A stretch of DNA of 64,000 nucleotides, from positions 243,285 through 307,284 of the forward strand of contig NMRB01000534.1 in the NCBI GenBank assembly GCA_002633025.1. Reading direction: 5' to 3'. The DNA is from Notospermus geniculatus (Eukaryota > Nemertea > Pilidiophora > Heteronemertea > Lineidae). The position numbers and the translations under genes were made by a program. Positions 1 through 10,269 of this stretch are shown one piece after another. Each line of letters opens with the position of its first letter. Within the stretch, counting starts at the first letter, position 1. Below the pieces are notes generated by a model. The model saw nothing but the letters and a program-made list of their open reading frames with translations, searched no databases and had not been told where the DNA came from.

Positions 1-287
1 ACGGACGGCCGGTATTTTCAAGTCCCCCTCCGAGGGCTCCGGGGGACAATAAAGTGCGTGGAATCCATCCGCTCTCTTGCCGGCACGAGAGGAATAAATG
101 CACATCTTAGCCGCAGTTTTATGAAGGAGTGAAAGTGGGGATGGGGAAACACGCAGATGTACATGTATGGTAAAACCGTAGCGGTGTAAATACAATTGGG
201 GAGTGTCATTTTTAAGTGGTGCGACGTATTCTGTTAGTAAGCAGGATACAGCCAATTCTCCAAGGATGGAATGAAGCATTTTTGTAC
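1..287. other. No gene seen; edge of window
   Basis: Only short open frames occur here. The first bases (GGACGGCCGG type) resemble the GGACGG-rich tail of the repeat element seen near 19.5 kb and 42.0 kb, so this may be the end of another copy. Nothing else can be supported. Confidence 0.4.
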
Positions 288-607
288 CATATGTGACCCG
301 CTCCAGCAAAAGTAGGTGCTTGTCATAACCGAGGAAAGGGTTGGCCTTACAACACAAGAGCTGATATCTACGTCTCTGCATGTTGACAACAGTAGTGGAC
401 AGCAGTGATAATAGGGAGGTTTCGCAAGTGCCCGGTTAGGCCATACAACGACGTTTATCTATTGTTTGGGTATACCCACACAATAGATAAACGTCATTGT
501 AGGGCCTAACCAGGCGCTTGCGAAACCTCCCTAATAGTTGAGTAAACTGACGACCAATGATGATCACTTGTGACAAGTGCCTGCTTTTGCTGGAGCGGGA
601 CATATGT
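288..607. repeat. TIR element, copy 1, interrupted by a MITE
   Basis: The ends are inverted repeats: GTGACCCGCTCCAGCAAAAG on the left and its near complement before ACATATG on the right. A diverged copy lies at 896-1073 and lacks the insert at 413-532, so it serves as the uninterrupted reference. A stretch near 51.18-51.25 kb resembles the right end of this family (GCAAAAGCAGGCGCTTG). No coding capacity is seen. Confidence 0.7.
413..532. mobile_element. 120-bp palindromic MITE nested in the element above
   Basis: This is an almost complete hairpin with ends AGGGAGGTTTCGCAAG and CTTGCGAAACCTCCCT and an apex around CAATAGATAAACGT. It is flanked by AAT on both sides (410-412 and 533-535). The related element at 896-1073 lacks it and reads straight across the site. 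A 3-bp target duplication fits PIF/Harbinger-like mobilisation, but that is inference. Confidence 0.8.
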
Positions 608-895
608 TGGGAAATCTCACACAAGCCAAACTAAAGAGCCTCATTTTTCAGATGGTTGGACAGTTGCATGAAGCTTCTGAAGCATCAGAGTGAACAATGA
701 CTTCAGCAGAACTCATGATCAATGATGTGATATCCGTGGGAAAAAATGTGGCAGTTCTGGGAACGATCTGAATAATTCATGGAAAATGTTGTCACCAACA
801 AGCGTCAGCTATTGTAGGACTGTAGCAAGTCAAGCCAAAGCATGAGACAAAAGTAGATTCTGCCCTGGATCATCTGCAAATAACCAGTTAGAATT
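608..895. other. No gene seen
   Basis: No exon-like stretch or strong repeat was found between the two copies of the TIR element. Confidence 0.4.
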
Positions 896-1073
896 TGTGA
901 CCCGATCTAGCAAAAGTAGGCGTACGTCGCAACCGAGTAAAGGGTTCAGCCTTACAACACAATAGCTGAAATGTATACGTCTCTGCAGGTTGACAATAGT
1001 AGTGGACAGCAGTGATATAGTTGAGTAAACTGATGATCATCTGTACATGTGCCTACTTTCGCAAGATTGGATA
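896..1073. repeat. TIR element, copy 2, uninterrupted
   Basis: This is a diverged copy of 288-607 (TGTGACCCGATCTAGCAAAAG start, CTACTTTCGCAAGATTGG end). It shows the target site as GTGATATAG where copy 1 has the MITE. Confidence 0.65.
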
Positions 1074-1399
1074 ACATTTTTCCTTATAGCAACTTCAGCC
1101 TTCCTAAATGTTTACCCATGCACAAAGACTTTTTTCTTCCTTAGATAAATGTAGCTGTCCAATTACTCCTCTCCCTTCTGGACAATTAAGAAAACCAATT
1201 CCGTTTCTGCAACTGTCCCTAACAAACTGATTCATGTTGTCGCTCGGAGCAAAAATGCCCATCAGTTTGGAGTACTCGTGTACTATAGAAACAAAAAGTA
1301 ACGGACAAAAGGAGCCTCGATCATCCCAACTGTTTCAGCAACAAGCAACAGACACCATTTTCTCACACATCCTATTACAAGCAGTGAGTAATGGTATTT

Positions 1400-1672
1400 G
1401 TGTATTAGATTTTTCCATCAGGGCCGAGGCATTACTGGCCATGGTGAGTACAGAAGAGGCCATCTCAAGCTACTCATGTTCCTCACTTGGATGGGGTCTT
1501 TTACTTGCCCTTGCCAAGAAACAAGGTACAAGGCACCACGGCTTTTACTGTCCCGTGTGAAGGACGTGAAGAGCTGGGAATGAAATCCCATATGGCCCGG
1601 GCTGGATTCGAACCCGGGACCTGCCGCTTGCTGAGCGGTCGTGATAACCACTCGGCTGTCAGGGCTCCTGAG
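1400..1672 (-). mobile_element. tRNA-derived SINE, copy 1
   Basis: Read on the minus strand, positions 1668 to 1593 form a tRNA-like head. It starts GGAGCCCTGACAGCC, carries an A-box-like AGCCGAGTGG and a canonical B box GGTTCGAATCC, and ends in GGGCCA. A body of about 190 bases follows to about 1400 and recurs at 1687-1880, 2760-3110, 23.19-23.98 kb, 34.57-34.8 kb and 48.03-48.12 kb. The serine/leucine-like head places it among tRNA-derived SINEs. Such elements are transcribed by RNA polymerase III and mobilised by a partner LINE, none of which is visible here. Confidence 0.8.
1593..1668 (-). tRNA. tRNA-like SINE head, not a functional tRNA gene
   Basis: The internal A and B boxes are clear, but the anticodon stem-loop is irregular and the acceptor ends do not pair cleanly. 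It continues directly into SINE body sequence. I read it as a polymerase III promoter of the SINE. Confidence 0.6.
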
Positions 1673-1682
1673 TATGCAGGAG

Positions 1683-1884
1683 CCCTACTCATGTTCCTCA
1701 CTTGGATGGGGTCTTTTACTTGCCCTTGCAAAGACACAAGGTACAAGGCACCATGGCTTACTGTCTCATGCGACAGACGTGAAGAACCGGGAATGAAATC
1801 CGGATGGCCCGGACTGGATTTGAACCCGGGACCTGCTGCTTCCTGAGCGGACGTGATAACCACTCGGCCATCAGGGCTCCTGAG
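1683..1884 (-). mobile_element. tRNA-derived SINE, copy 2, truncated
   Basis: A second copy in the same orientation has its tRNA-like head at 1880-1805 (B box GGTTCAAATCC, one change from consensus). The body is shortened on the far side. Its junction with copy 1 forms a small palindrome (GGGCTCCTGAGTATGC then GGAGCCC), suggesting insertion next to or into the older copy. Confidence 0.75.
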
Positions 1885-2624
1885 TATTGGTGATTTAGTT
1901 CACATCATTCACATACTATAGATCACCGAGAATCTGGTTCAATTCAACCAAATCTAATTCCAAATCTAAATGCCCACTTTATCGTGCATCTTATTGGAAA
2001 CCGATCCTTCACACTAACTGCCATTCACAAATCTAACCGGATTCACTAGCTGAGCAGCCACCATCAGTCAGCTCCACTTAAACTATTTGGAGGTCACCCA
2101 AAGACATCCAGCTGTCTTAAAAGGAAAGAATTATCCACTTACAAACAGCGGGAGGAACTCCACGATAAATTGCTGCAACACTCCACCCATTCAGGTTGGG
2201 GGTGACAACAGCAAAACAATTATAGAAAGTGCCATAGGGGGACAAGGGTTGGATCAATGGAGAGGACAAACATTGCTGCTGGTAAACTCTTGGTGGATGG
2301 TTGGCTTTCACAACTGCCTGAATCCTTGACTGTGGTTCTGGTTGGGACTGTATTATATTGGAATTTTCCATCGGACCAAAGCCAAATAGCATGGTCGATT
2401 TCTTACTCGCGCCTACACTGACCTCGCACGACATCGTTTTATTCACCGGAAGTTCTCCAAGTCGGGCCTACCCCCACGAGCCGGTTACTTCGGGAAGTAT
2501 CCCAGCATGCAGAGCATGATGTCACTTCCGAACGTAGCTGTACACACACCCTTGCATACGTCGGCGTGCAAACAAAATGTAAGAAATCAAATGCTGTCGT
2601 GTTAGACAGTAAGAAATCGAACAC
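1885..2624. other. No recognised gene; SINE fragment near 2346-2395
   Basis: Overlapping open frames of 80 codons (plus, 2087-2329) and 109 codons (minus, 2446-2117) resemble no family I know and lack splice context. Positions 2346-2395 (TATTATATTGGAATTTTCC) match the tail of the SINE family, so the minus frame reads partly through repeat sequence. Confidence 0.4.
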
Positions 2625-2685
2625 GCTAAAGTGTCATGGCGGACGCACTCAGCCAATCAGAGTGCATCCGCCATGACACTTTAGC
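2625..2685. repeat. Near-perfect 61-bp hairpin
   Basis: GCTAAAGTGTCATGGCGG is followed after a short spacer by CCGCCATGACACTTTAGC. Arms of about 27 bp look like a decayed or minimal MITE. The similar words AATCGAACACG on both sides (near 2615 and 2749) may be remnants of an enclosing element. Confidence 0.6.
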
Positions 2686-2759
2686 ATTCTTTTATTGGCC
2701 TCCAATGCACATGTCTGAGAAAGCGCTAGTGCCTGGCTGGCGTAAGTAATCGAACACGT

Positions 2760-3115
2760 TAAAAGCATTATTGGCCCTGGCAAGTATGGAAGAGGCCTCT
2801 CAGCCTACTTATCACACAAGGCACATGGCTAACTATCCCATGCGACAGAGTGAAGAGCCAGGGATGATTCAGGCGTGGATCCAAGGGGGGCACACCCGGC
2901 CCATGCCCCCTCTATTTTGTGGAAAATCTTTAAAATTGACCTGGAAATTTCGAAATTTTGAAAAGATGTTAAAATTTGACCGAGGTTTTCCATGATGTGC
3001 GTTGGCTGTGCCCCCTCTTTCCCATGATTCTGGATCCACCCCTGTGATTCATATGGCACAGGCTGGTTCCAATCGAGAACTTGCCCCTTCCTAAGCGGAC
3101 ATTGTACCAACTCTC
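2760..3115 (-). mobile_element. Decayed SINE split by a MITE
   Basis: The SINE body (GCATTATTGGCCCTGGCAAG, then GAGCCAGGGATGATT) stops at 2869 and resumes after 3049 with the degenerate B-box region (GGCTGGTTCCAATCGAG). The interruption is the 175-bp element 2870-3044. Confidence 0.65.
2870..3044. mobile_element. GGATCC-type MITE with 5-bp target duplication, copy 1
   Basis: The terminal inverted repeats are CAGGCGTGGATCC and GGATCCACCCCTG, and the interior is rich in AAATTT-type words. TGATT flanks it on both sides (2865-2869 and 3045-3049). Seven copies of this family lie in the window (also at 4427, 5167, 11120, 27271, 38873 and 40847), and five of the other six show or approach the same 5-bp rule. 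No protein is encoded. Confidence 0.85.
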
Positions 3116-3403
3116 TTCTTCCTGATTTGAATGACAGTCTGGACCTGTGTGAATCACGTTCCAAAATGACACATACAAACAAAACCTGACTAACAACCAT
3201 AAGTATTTTTTCACCACTAAATGGCGAGATGGACCTCATCCAACGCGTGACTCAACTCAGCTGGTGATACATTCCCACCATTACGATACATACTTGTATC
3301 AGTGAAAGGGCAAAGATACAAAGACAAAAGTTATTAATCCGTGAAATAACTGGTACCTTTGGGGCTATCCAAAGTAAAGCACAAAGATCGACACATAAAA
3401 TGA

Positions 3404-3780
3404 TAACGCAAAGGTCGTCTCTGAATTTCGCAAATTTTCGACCCCAATCGGGGTCTTCCTCAGGCACTTTGTAGAAGATCCCTCCTTGGATCTTTGTGTT
3501 ATATCGGTACCTTTGGGGAGATACCGGTACAACAAAAACAAGACAACAGAAATGTCTGTAGAGACATCTGCCTCCAAGCCGACGATGGAATACGAAATGA
3601 AAAGTCACAGCATGATCTCAAGTGTGCTGACTTTATGGGACAAAGCTAACTGACCAGGAAAAATGGGGTCTTCCTCAGTCACTTTCTAGAAGATCACTCC
3701 TTGGATCTTCTAGAAAGTGCCTGAGGAAGACCCCGTTTGAGGTCGAAAATTTGCGAAATTCAGAGACGACCTTTGTGTTA
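3404..3780. repeat. Fragments of the TTTTCGACC palindromic MITE
   Basis: GCAAATTTTCGACCCC with GGGTCTTCCTCAGGCAC occurs at 3427-3472. A rearranged inverted pair lies at 3664-3775 (GGTCTTCCTCAGTCAC and GTGCCTGAGGAAGACCC around a GATCTTCTAGAAAG core). The full palindrome is best seen at 54478-54643. Confidence 0.6.
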
Positions 3781-3944
3781 TATCGGTACCTTTGGGGAGA
3801 TACAACAAAAACAAGACAACAGAAATGTCTTTTGAGACATCTGCCTCCAAGCCGAAGATGGAATACGAAATGAAAAGTCACAGCATGATCTCAAGTGTGC
3901 TGACTTTATGGGACAAAGCTAACTGACCAGGAAAAATGTAAATG
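3528..3944. repeat. Two direct copies of a ~135-bp segment
   Basis: The stretch from AACAAAAACAAGACAACAG to TAACTGACCAGGAAAAATG is present at 3528-3665 and again at 3806-3944 with few changes. The TTTTCGACC element lies between the copies. This looks like a local duplication, probably through the MITE fragments. Confidence 0.7.
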
Positions 3945-4426
3945 TGATGTGTGACTGGGATACAAACGAGAGAAGCAACAGCATCTTATGGAGTGCTCCG
4001 ACGTGACTGCACTAATGTAACTGATGGCTAAAACAACATGTGACTGTCAACTGCTGACTGTTAATAAGACAGCAGTGAACTGACACCGTGATCGTCAGTG
4101 CTGGATCCAGCACCTCCGAAATGGGGGGGAGGGGCGTGAACGCCTGCTGACCAAAAGGGTCCGCAATCCCTCCCTGTAACACCCGTCAGGCTGCCTGCCT
4201 GCACATCTGAATTTGCAGTATCTGGCCTGTCTGGACACTTGTACTGTAGGATTGGTAAGGAGAAATTTGGAAAGTACAGTGCAGGCCTAGCTGTTGCGGA
4301 GTAGCTGTTCTTAGACGCTACTTCCTGACATTTGAGATTCAAAACCGTATTTTTAATGTCTTCTGCCCAGTGCCTCTGCCTGCAGTGAAGTGGTCTGCCA
4401 AAATAAGGGGGCTATGTCCCCCACGC
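3945..4426. other. No gene seen
   Basis: Only short frames without splice context. No inverted repeat of note. Confidence 0.4.
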
Positions 4427-4608
4427 TAGGTGCGGATCCAAGGGGGGCGCACCCAGCGCACGCTCCCCCCTTTCGGCCAACAAATCTGTAAAATTGACCG
4501 CGAAATTCTGAAATTTGGTGCAAATGATTGAAATTCACCGCAGATTTCAATGTTTCTAGCACAGTGGCAGTGCGCCCCCTCTTTTCTGAAATTGTGGATC
4601 CACCCCTG
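4427..4608. mobile_element. GGATCC-type MITE, copy 2
   Basis: The ends are TAGGTGCGGATCC and GTGGATCCACCCCTG. The interior has the family landmarks (CGGCCAACAAATCTG, AAATTGACCGCG, CAATGTTTCTAGCACAG). No clean target duplication is visible, so one flank has decayed or been lost. Confidence 0.75.
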
Positions 4609-5166
4609 TAGGCCCTCCGGATCCCGCGCTGACCATGACTGATGTGTGGGACACAAAGCTAGCTGACCCAGGAACATAAAATTGCAACTCTATTGAACAG
4701 GACTTCAGACCACACAAAGACTATCGTATGATTGGTACACAGCAAGGCGACATCCATAGAAACCGGCAGTAATCAAAGCGGAATAATGATCAATACAATC
4801 CAAGTGAAACAGATCGTCTACACAAGAATCTCCCAGCAGAAGATTTCCCCTCCCGGCCAAGTCATTCTACTGGCGTTCTCCGCACGCATAATTCATGTCA
4901 GCCGGCTTTCTCACTTCCCCTGTGTCTCCTCCGGGATATACCATTCTTGACAAACATCTGACCAGAATTCAAAGCCCCTTCTTATCCAAGACTATCAGGG
5001 ACATGATGGTGTTACATAAATCTGTATTAACCACTGAAGTGAATCATACATTTTCTGTCATACATCCGGAATTCAACAGCAAATCGATTTGTAATGCCAG
5101 AACCAATATACACCAAACTTCAGTCAGATGGCCAAAAAGTGAACACCAGAGACTGGTGTTGCAAAG
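4609..5166. other. No recognised gene
   Basis: Short overlapping frames only. The longest (plus, from 4895) runs into the next MITE and so is not a credible gene. Confidence 0.4.
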
Positions 5167-5318
5167 AAGGCGCGGATCCAGAGGGGGCGCACCGGGCACG
5201 TGCCGCCCCTTTGGCCAACAAATCTGTAAAATTGACCATGAAATTCTGGAATTGGGTGCAAATTTCAATGTTCCTAGCACAGGACGCCCCCTCTTCCCAA
5301 ATCCTCGATCCATGCCTG
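5167..5318. mobile_element. GGATCC-type MITE, copy 3, target duplication CAAAG
   Basis: The ends are AAGGCGCGGATCC and GGATCC-derived CGATCCATGCCTG. CAAAG is present exactly on both sides (5162-5166 and 5319-5323). Confidence 0.8.
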
Positions 5319-5444
5319 CAAAGCTCTAGTAATACATTTTTTCAAAGCATGACCACAAATCCCACAATTTCATCTAGTGCCACAGAAAGGGAAACATACT
5401 GCAATATCTGACATTGTTGGCAATGGAGAGATGCACCAAATATA

Positions 5445-5631
5445 TTTCTTTGCCCACAAACTGCATTTTATACGTCAAGATGTCAAGATGCACCAAAGAC
5501 ATCAAGATGCACCAAATGTATTTCTTTGCCCACAAACCCTGCATTTTATACGTCAAGATGCATCAAAGACATCAAGATGCACCAAATGTATTTCTTTGCC
5601 CACAAACCCTGCATTTTATACGTCAAGGAGG
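5445..5631. repeat. Minisatellite, ~70-bp unit, about 2.6 copies
   Basis: The unit begins TATTTCTTTGCCCACAAA and ends CAAGATGCACCAAATG, with starts near 5445, 5519 and 5589. Frames that run through it are repeat artefacts. Confidence 0.85.
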
Positions 5632-6629
5632 TGAGCAAAGAGTTAATTCTGTTGCCTGACTTGAATTGACAACAGAGAACTAGCCTACATCAAAGTTGGA
5701 AAATGTGAAAAAAAGATGGGACACTATAATGAAGTATGACATGAATTAAATCCTCATGTGGCTGTTCATTGTCGGCCGGATACACAACACTGGCGTCCCA
5801 GTGGCGGGAGTAATCCAAGGAAATAAACTGCAACATCCAAAGTGCAGCTTAAACTCGCATGACAACCTGGCACACAATGGTTAAGTCGTATTCCAAGAAG
5901 AAATTGCTAAATCGACTGAAAAGCACACAGTCCAGTTTTCTCATTGAACTCCAATAAGCCAAATCTAAAATTGGTTGTTTAAACACAGATCATGAATCTG
6001 AATTCTCATTATTATAACCTCTCGCTGGCAATTCATGCCCACTTCAGTGAAATCAAACTCCACTGCTCACAGCCACTTAGCAGCAATGTCCCGCTCGAAT
6101 GCCGGTAATCACTGAAATAGTATCACTGTCGATCATGGCAAAAATATACAATAATCAATCAATGGCACGTATAATCCTCATCGCAGTGCTGGCACCCTAA
6201 CTCCAGCACAGCCACATCTAAAATGCTCTCTCCAACCGAGTCGACAGCCTTCCTCTCGCTCCAGTCTGCCAATGTATGCGAGAGACTGATCAATAAGTAA
6301 TCCCGAACAGACCGAGCAGGGAGAGCAACTGTGCAACAAATCACCAACTCGATTCAGTGATCTCCATTCTATGCCACTCAAATTGCTTCCAGAAAGATAT
6401 TCACTCTTTGATCCCCGAGCCGCAGATTAAGGTTTTCTTTCGTGGTACTTGACCACGATTACTCCCGTCATACAATCAGTCGGCAAATGTTTTCACTTCT
6501 TCTGTTCAGCATGCTACTAAGAAAGTCATTTGGCCGATATACCACCATCATCCGCTGACTTAATACTGGGAAGGTCAAGTTCAAGTGTTAGCTTGCTACA
6601 TGTACAGTGTAAGCATTCAAATCACAGGA
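5632..6629. other. No gene seen
   Basis: About 1 kb with only short frames, no long inverted repeat and no credible splice pair that I could find. Confidence 0.4.
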
Positions 6630-7560
6630 TTAGGATGAGGCAGGGACAACTCCGCCAAGTGTTAGAAAGAACTGAGAGATGAGGGGGACAAGCCGAGTGC
6701 AATAGCAAACCATGCAAGCAGTTGATGGGGAGACCGTGCTAAGTGTACTAGCAACAACCAAGCTGTTGAAGGGGATAACTTTGCCAAGTGAAAAGGCAAC
6801 AACCAAGCAGTTGGGGGAGGGGGGACAACTGTGCCAAGTGTACAGCAACAACCAAGCATTTTGTAAGGGGGACACTAAACTGTGCCAAGTGTACAGCAAC
6901 AACCAAATATTTGAGGGGGACAACTGTGCCAAGTTTTCAGCAACAACCAAGAGGGTGAAGGGGACAACTGTGCCAAGTGTAATAGCAACAACCAAGCATT
7001 TGTGAGGGGACAACTGTGCCAAGTTTTCAGCAACAGCCAAGCATTTGAGGGGGACAACTGTACCAAGTGTACAGCAACAACCAAGCATTTGAAGGGGACA
7101 ACTGTACCAAGTGTACAGCAACAACCAAGAATCTGAGGGGGACAACTGTGCCAAGTGTGCTAGCAACAACCAAGCAGGGGTAACAGTGCCAAGTATGCTA
7201 GCAACAACCAAGCAGTTGAGGGGCCAACAGTGTCGAGTGTACTAGTAACAACCAAGCATTTGTTAGGGGGCCAACTGTGCCAAGTGAACAACCAAGCATT
7301 TGAGGGGAATAACTGTATTAAGTGTACAGCAACAACCAAGCATTTGAGGGGAATAACTGTGCCAAGTGTAAAAGCAACAACCAAGCATTGAGGGGGAACT
7401 ATGCTTTAAGAGCAACACCCAAACAGCAGAGGGGTCAAGTGTGCAACGGCAACAACCAAGCAGTTGAGGGGCAACTGTGCTGAGTGTTATAGCAACAGCC
7501 AAGCAGCAATTTTGGGGACAACATTCCCAAGCCGTTCAGACAGAGGGCAACTGCGCCAGG
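6630..7560. repeat. Minisatellite, ~44-bp unit, about 20 copies
   Basis: The unit is built from GGGGACAACTGTGCCAAGTG followed by TACAGCAACAACCAAGC and ATTTGA. Unit length varies by a few bases and copies degrade toward both ends. The long minus-strand frames here (Leu/Val/Trp/Cys-rich) come from the repeat. Confidence 0.9.
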
Positions 7561-7595
7561 TGAAAAGCAACAATGAAGCAGTTTTCCTTCTGGGG

Positions 7596-8199
7596 TTAGA
7601 AGCTCAGAATAGAATCTTCTGACATGGACCTGGGGTATTCCAGGCACACCTCAACATCATCAAGCATAACAGGTTTTAGTAATTCCATCATGAGGTAAAT
7701 TGTACATCCTAAAGAATAACCAATGTAAAAGCTGCCGATAAGAAAGAAAGACAGGCCGAAAACTGCGATTGGTGTCTTTGTGTTGGTCCATAATCTCGAT
7801 ATGGTTACAGGTTCTAGCTGAACGCAGGGGCTTTTTACCACTGCTCGTTTGAGAAAATATTCCCTTTCTCCTCCACGTCAGCCAATTCTGGTCACGCGTC
7901 GTGTTAACATAGGGATGGTTCATCAAACTGGAGGCGAGATGGTTCATCAAACTGGCCGTGGTGCCTTGTTCCAGTTCTATGATGGGTTTGATAGTGCAAT
8001 ACGAAAACCTAATCACGTACCATTGCAGTAAAACACTGAATTGAGCGCCGGGTGCCAAATAGGGCATCATTGGCTCTACGGACAATAAATGGGTGATTTT
8101 AATGTAAAGCAGCAAGAAACTGTGGAGCATAAGAGAAATGCACTGGCTGTCAAAGACAGTGACCTCTGTATGCCTTGAAACACAGCCATGATCTACCAC
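7596..8199 (-). pseudogene. Possible membrane-protein exon(s), frame broken
   Basis: I do not recognise a family. Two minus-strand frames overlap. One is open from 8199 to 7660 (179 codons) with a hydrophobic stretch near its start (SLMLHSFLLLYIKI). The other, 7845 to 7596, has a convincing transmembrane segment (FGLSFFLIGSFYIGYSLG) and an acidic tail ending in SEDSILSF and a stop. The frames differ by one base step near 7830-7845. Either there is a small frameshift, or the second stretch is a separate terminal exon whose acceptor is CCCCTGCGTTCAG at about 7821-7833. Opposite-strand coding cannot be excluded. Confidence 0.3.
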
Positions 8200-8398
8200 A
8201 GAGGTGACAAGCGCTTTGACAGCTGAAGTGCTTGTTGCACAACTTCAGCTTGAACGACAACATCAGACTGCTTTGAAGCCACAGATTTCACTGGAGATTT
8301 TGCCAGACGGGACCATTTGTCAAATTATGCTAAGAGAAAATCAACTTCACAGTCAGGTTTTTTCAACAAGTTCAGTCACTTCCTTGCGAAAATTACAC
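8182..8398 (+). CDS. Possible exon, unknown protein
   Basis: A plus-strand stretch following an acceptor-like GATCTACCACAG reads VTSALTAEVLVAQLQLER and onward through ISLEILPDGTICQIMLREN, with even codon use and helix-then-strand character. It could splice out at the CAG before GTTTTTTC (about 8358), or read on to a stop that lies exactly in the start of the MITE at 8399. Family unknown. The neighbouring minus-strand frame at 7596-8199 abuts it, so at most one of the two may be real. Confidence 0.3.
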
Positions 8399-8564
8399 TA
8401 AAGCCTGCCGCACACTGGAGCTATCTGCTGAGCAAAAAGTTATTCGAGACCATGCTCAGCAGATAGCTCACGGAAAAATACGCGCACACGCGAGCTATCT
8501 GCTGAGCAAACGGTCTCGAATGACTTTTTGCTCAGCAGATAGCTCCAGTGCGCACCAGGCTTTA
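8399..8564. mobile_element. MITE built on a GCTCAGCAGATAGCTC hairpin
   Basis: The ends TAAAGCCTG and CAGGCTTTA bracket four alternating copies of AGCTATCTGCTGAGCAAA and its complement. The element is compact and strongly self-complementary, flanked by TA-type ends. Confidence 0.8.
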
Positions 8565-8677
8565 GGCCCGTATTTTAGAATGTTCCTCAATGTAAAGTAG
8601 TTCCTCAAGGCTATTGTTCTCAACAGGAGAACAACAGCCATGAGGAACTCCTTTACGGAGAGGAGCATTCTCAAATA
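8565..8677. mobile_element. CCCGTATTTTAGAATG hairpin element, copy 1 (diverged)
   Basis: This is a ~110-bp foldback with core TTCCTCAAGGCTATTGTTCT and its complement. Other copies lie at 23840, 28309, 34799 and 39923. It is inserted directly against the previous MITE. Confidence 0.75.
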
Positions 8678-8834
8678 TAGAGGAACTTCACGTGACGTCA
8701 TCATTGACGTCATAATTCGCACGTCAGCCATGTTGGACATCATTTGAAGCTACGAATGTGTTGGACGTGACGTCCAACATGGCGGCATCTCGTCGCGGCA
8801 GTGACGTCACAATCGTCACTGCGCTTCCTCTATA
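8677..8834. mobile_element. MITE with TATAGAGGAA ends
   Basis: TATAGAGGAAC on the left and TTCCTCTATA on the right enclose several TGACGTCA palindromes and an inverted pair CCATGTTGGAC / GTCCAACATGG. It resembles the two elements at 58.6-58.97 kb. Confidence 0.7.
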
Positions 8835-8857
8835 GGTCATACTGTACAGTGCCCAAA

Positions 8858-9394
8858 ATGGATTCCTTCACAAAATTCTGTCTCTCTGCTGAACAACACC
8901 ACAGCACACTCTCCACACACAATACCAACACCTGCTCTCCACCAACATGTCCAGTTGACACAGTCATGCACGGTCCAACGCATGACGAAGGTCGCCAAAA
9001 TGGTTCTTTCACTCTGAATATCGTCTTCTTTAACAGCTACAACACCCATACTACATCAATTCTGACTTCAGGACCACTCACTGCATCGAGTCGCTCTGAA
9101 CCAGAAAATAAATCTTCGGCTTCATCGGTTTTGTTCCTAATCATTCAAGTGCACATGGCTCCCCTAGATATGATTTATTGTGTGAATTCAAGGACACGTA
9201 GATACATGAAGCTTGGTCACTTACACCGCTGCTCACATGCGAAGAGTGAAATTTGTCAAACACGTTTTATTTGCCGCATGTCATCTGTAATTCATTCTGT
9301 GTACCGGTACACATTGGAAGTTATTTGGTATAAAAGAAGTGTAACAAACAGGACGAAATCACATCAAAATGGAATTTCCGCGATGTCATCCTGA
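8858..9394 (+). CDS. Longest open frame outside repeats, unknown
   Basis: A 178-codon frame starts at the first ATG outside the adjoining MITE (MDSFTKFCLSAEQ) and ends in ISAMSS. It is Ser/Thr/His-rich at first and basic later, with no domain I recognise, no signal peptide and no clear membrane segment. Its length is unusual here, but it could be chance or a decayed exon. A competing minus-strand first-exon candidate lies inside it (9144-9082). Confidence 0.25.
   Translation: MDSFTKFCLSAEQHHSTLSTHNTNTCSPPTCPVDTVMHGPTHDEGRQNGSFTLNIVFFNSYNTHTTSILTSGPLTASSRSEPENKSSASSVLFLIIQVHMAPLDMIYCVNSRTRRYMKLGHLHRCSHAKSEICQTRFICRMSSVIHSVYRYTLEVIWYKRSVTNRTKSHQNGISAMSS
9082..9144 (-). CDS. Possible first coding exon (21 codons)
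   Basis: On the minus strand an ATG directly after an in-frame TGA opens MIRNKTDEAEDLFSGSERL and ends at GATGCA followed by the consensus donor GTGAGT, in phase 0. The acidic composition and perfect donor are suggestive, but no downstream exon could be joined by eye and the plus strand is open too. Confidence 0.2.
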
Positions 9395-9478
9395 GGTAAT
9401 CAGTGGTTCTGGCGCTCGCTTCTCTCATTACTGCTGTAGGAATGAGTGCTAGAAGAACCACTGATTCTGAGGATCATC

Positions 9479-10055
9479 TAAAGCCAGGCGTACATCGCAC
9501 TTGCGACTGGAAGTAACTGATCTGGACCCATGTTCTTGAAGCCGTCGTTAAGTTAACGATGTCGTTGCGCTATACATTTTCCCAGTTTTAACGACACCGT
9601 TAACCTAACGATGGCTTCGGGAACATGGCTCCTGATCAGTCGCCTTTGTACGCGCTGCGCGCACATCGCAAATTCAGCGACTCGGTAAAACTAGGAGGAT
9701 CCAATCAGTCGTCATGTCCTGACCGCATAGATCGCACTTGCGACTGGCAACAACTCGGGCGTTGAAACTCGACGAGACTAGGTTTCGTTCAGAAAACTGG
9801 CACTGATCAGTCGCAAACCCGCCTACATCGCAGCGAATGAACGAACTGGGTACAACAAGTCGCTAGAAAGTTGAACATGTGAACTCATGGTGACTGGCAA
9901 AATCTCAGTTCCAGCGAGTCGCAAGGGGTGCGAACATCGACCGTTCCTGGCAACTGATCAGTCCCCTCCAGTTCCAGTTAGATCCTCCCAGTTGCCAGTA
10001 GCTCAGTCTGGCGACAGTTGTCTCCAGTTGCAAGTGTGATGTACGCTAGGCTTAA
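9479..10055. mobile_element. AGCCTAGCGTACATCG element, copy 1
   Basis: The terminal inverted repeats are AAAGCCAGGCGTACATCGC and its complement ending GTACGCTAGGCTTAA. The interior repeats ACTGATCAGTCGC-type words. Copies are at 43690-44149 and 54682-55188, and the first 26 bases of a fourth lie at the end of segmental unit 1 (34167-34192). Confidence 0.8.
9528..9628. mobile_element. MITE nested in the element above
   Basis: CCATGTTCTTGAAGCCGTCG and CGATGGCTTCGGGAACATGG are inverted ends. An inner inverted pair is TCGTTAAGTTAACGATGTCG. The other copies of the host element lack it. Confidence 0.7.
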
Positions 10056-10188
10056 ATGTCAACTTTCCTTCTAGCCCCATATGATTTTTGACAATCATGA
10101 TACCGGAAAAAAACAGAACTCTTGTTTCTTTTGTAATGAGTTATGAAATATTTATTTTGCACTACCAAAATAATGTTTTTTACGGGAA

Positions 10189-10269
10189 ATATGTCTGGAA
10201 CTGACATTTTGGAAACCGAAGAAACTTCGATTGGAGAAATGCTAAAAAGTTTAATGTCAGACTTGCAAG
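10189..10269 (+). CDS. Possible first coding exon (27 codons)
   Basis: An ATG opens MSGTDILETEETSIGEMLKS and continues to LMSDLQ before a donor-like GTAATC. It is acidic and amphipathic, with normal codon use. No partner exon was identified downstream, so this stays a guess. Confidence 0.2.

Noticed and set aside
1418-1863. Long overlapping frames on both strands in the SINE pair
   Set aside because: They are translations of two SINE copies.
5374-5659. Overlapping frames on both strands with repeated MHQRHQDAPNVF text
   Set aside because: They are produced by the 70-bp minisatellite and are not genes.
6630-7211. 193-codon minus-strand frame, the second longest in the window
   Set aside because: It runs through the 44-bp minisatellite, and its Leu/Val/Trp/Cys pattern has the repeat period.
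6630-7560. CRISPR-like array
   Set aside because: The units are contiguous and degenerate, without constant repeats separating unique spacers. The context is eukaryotic.
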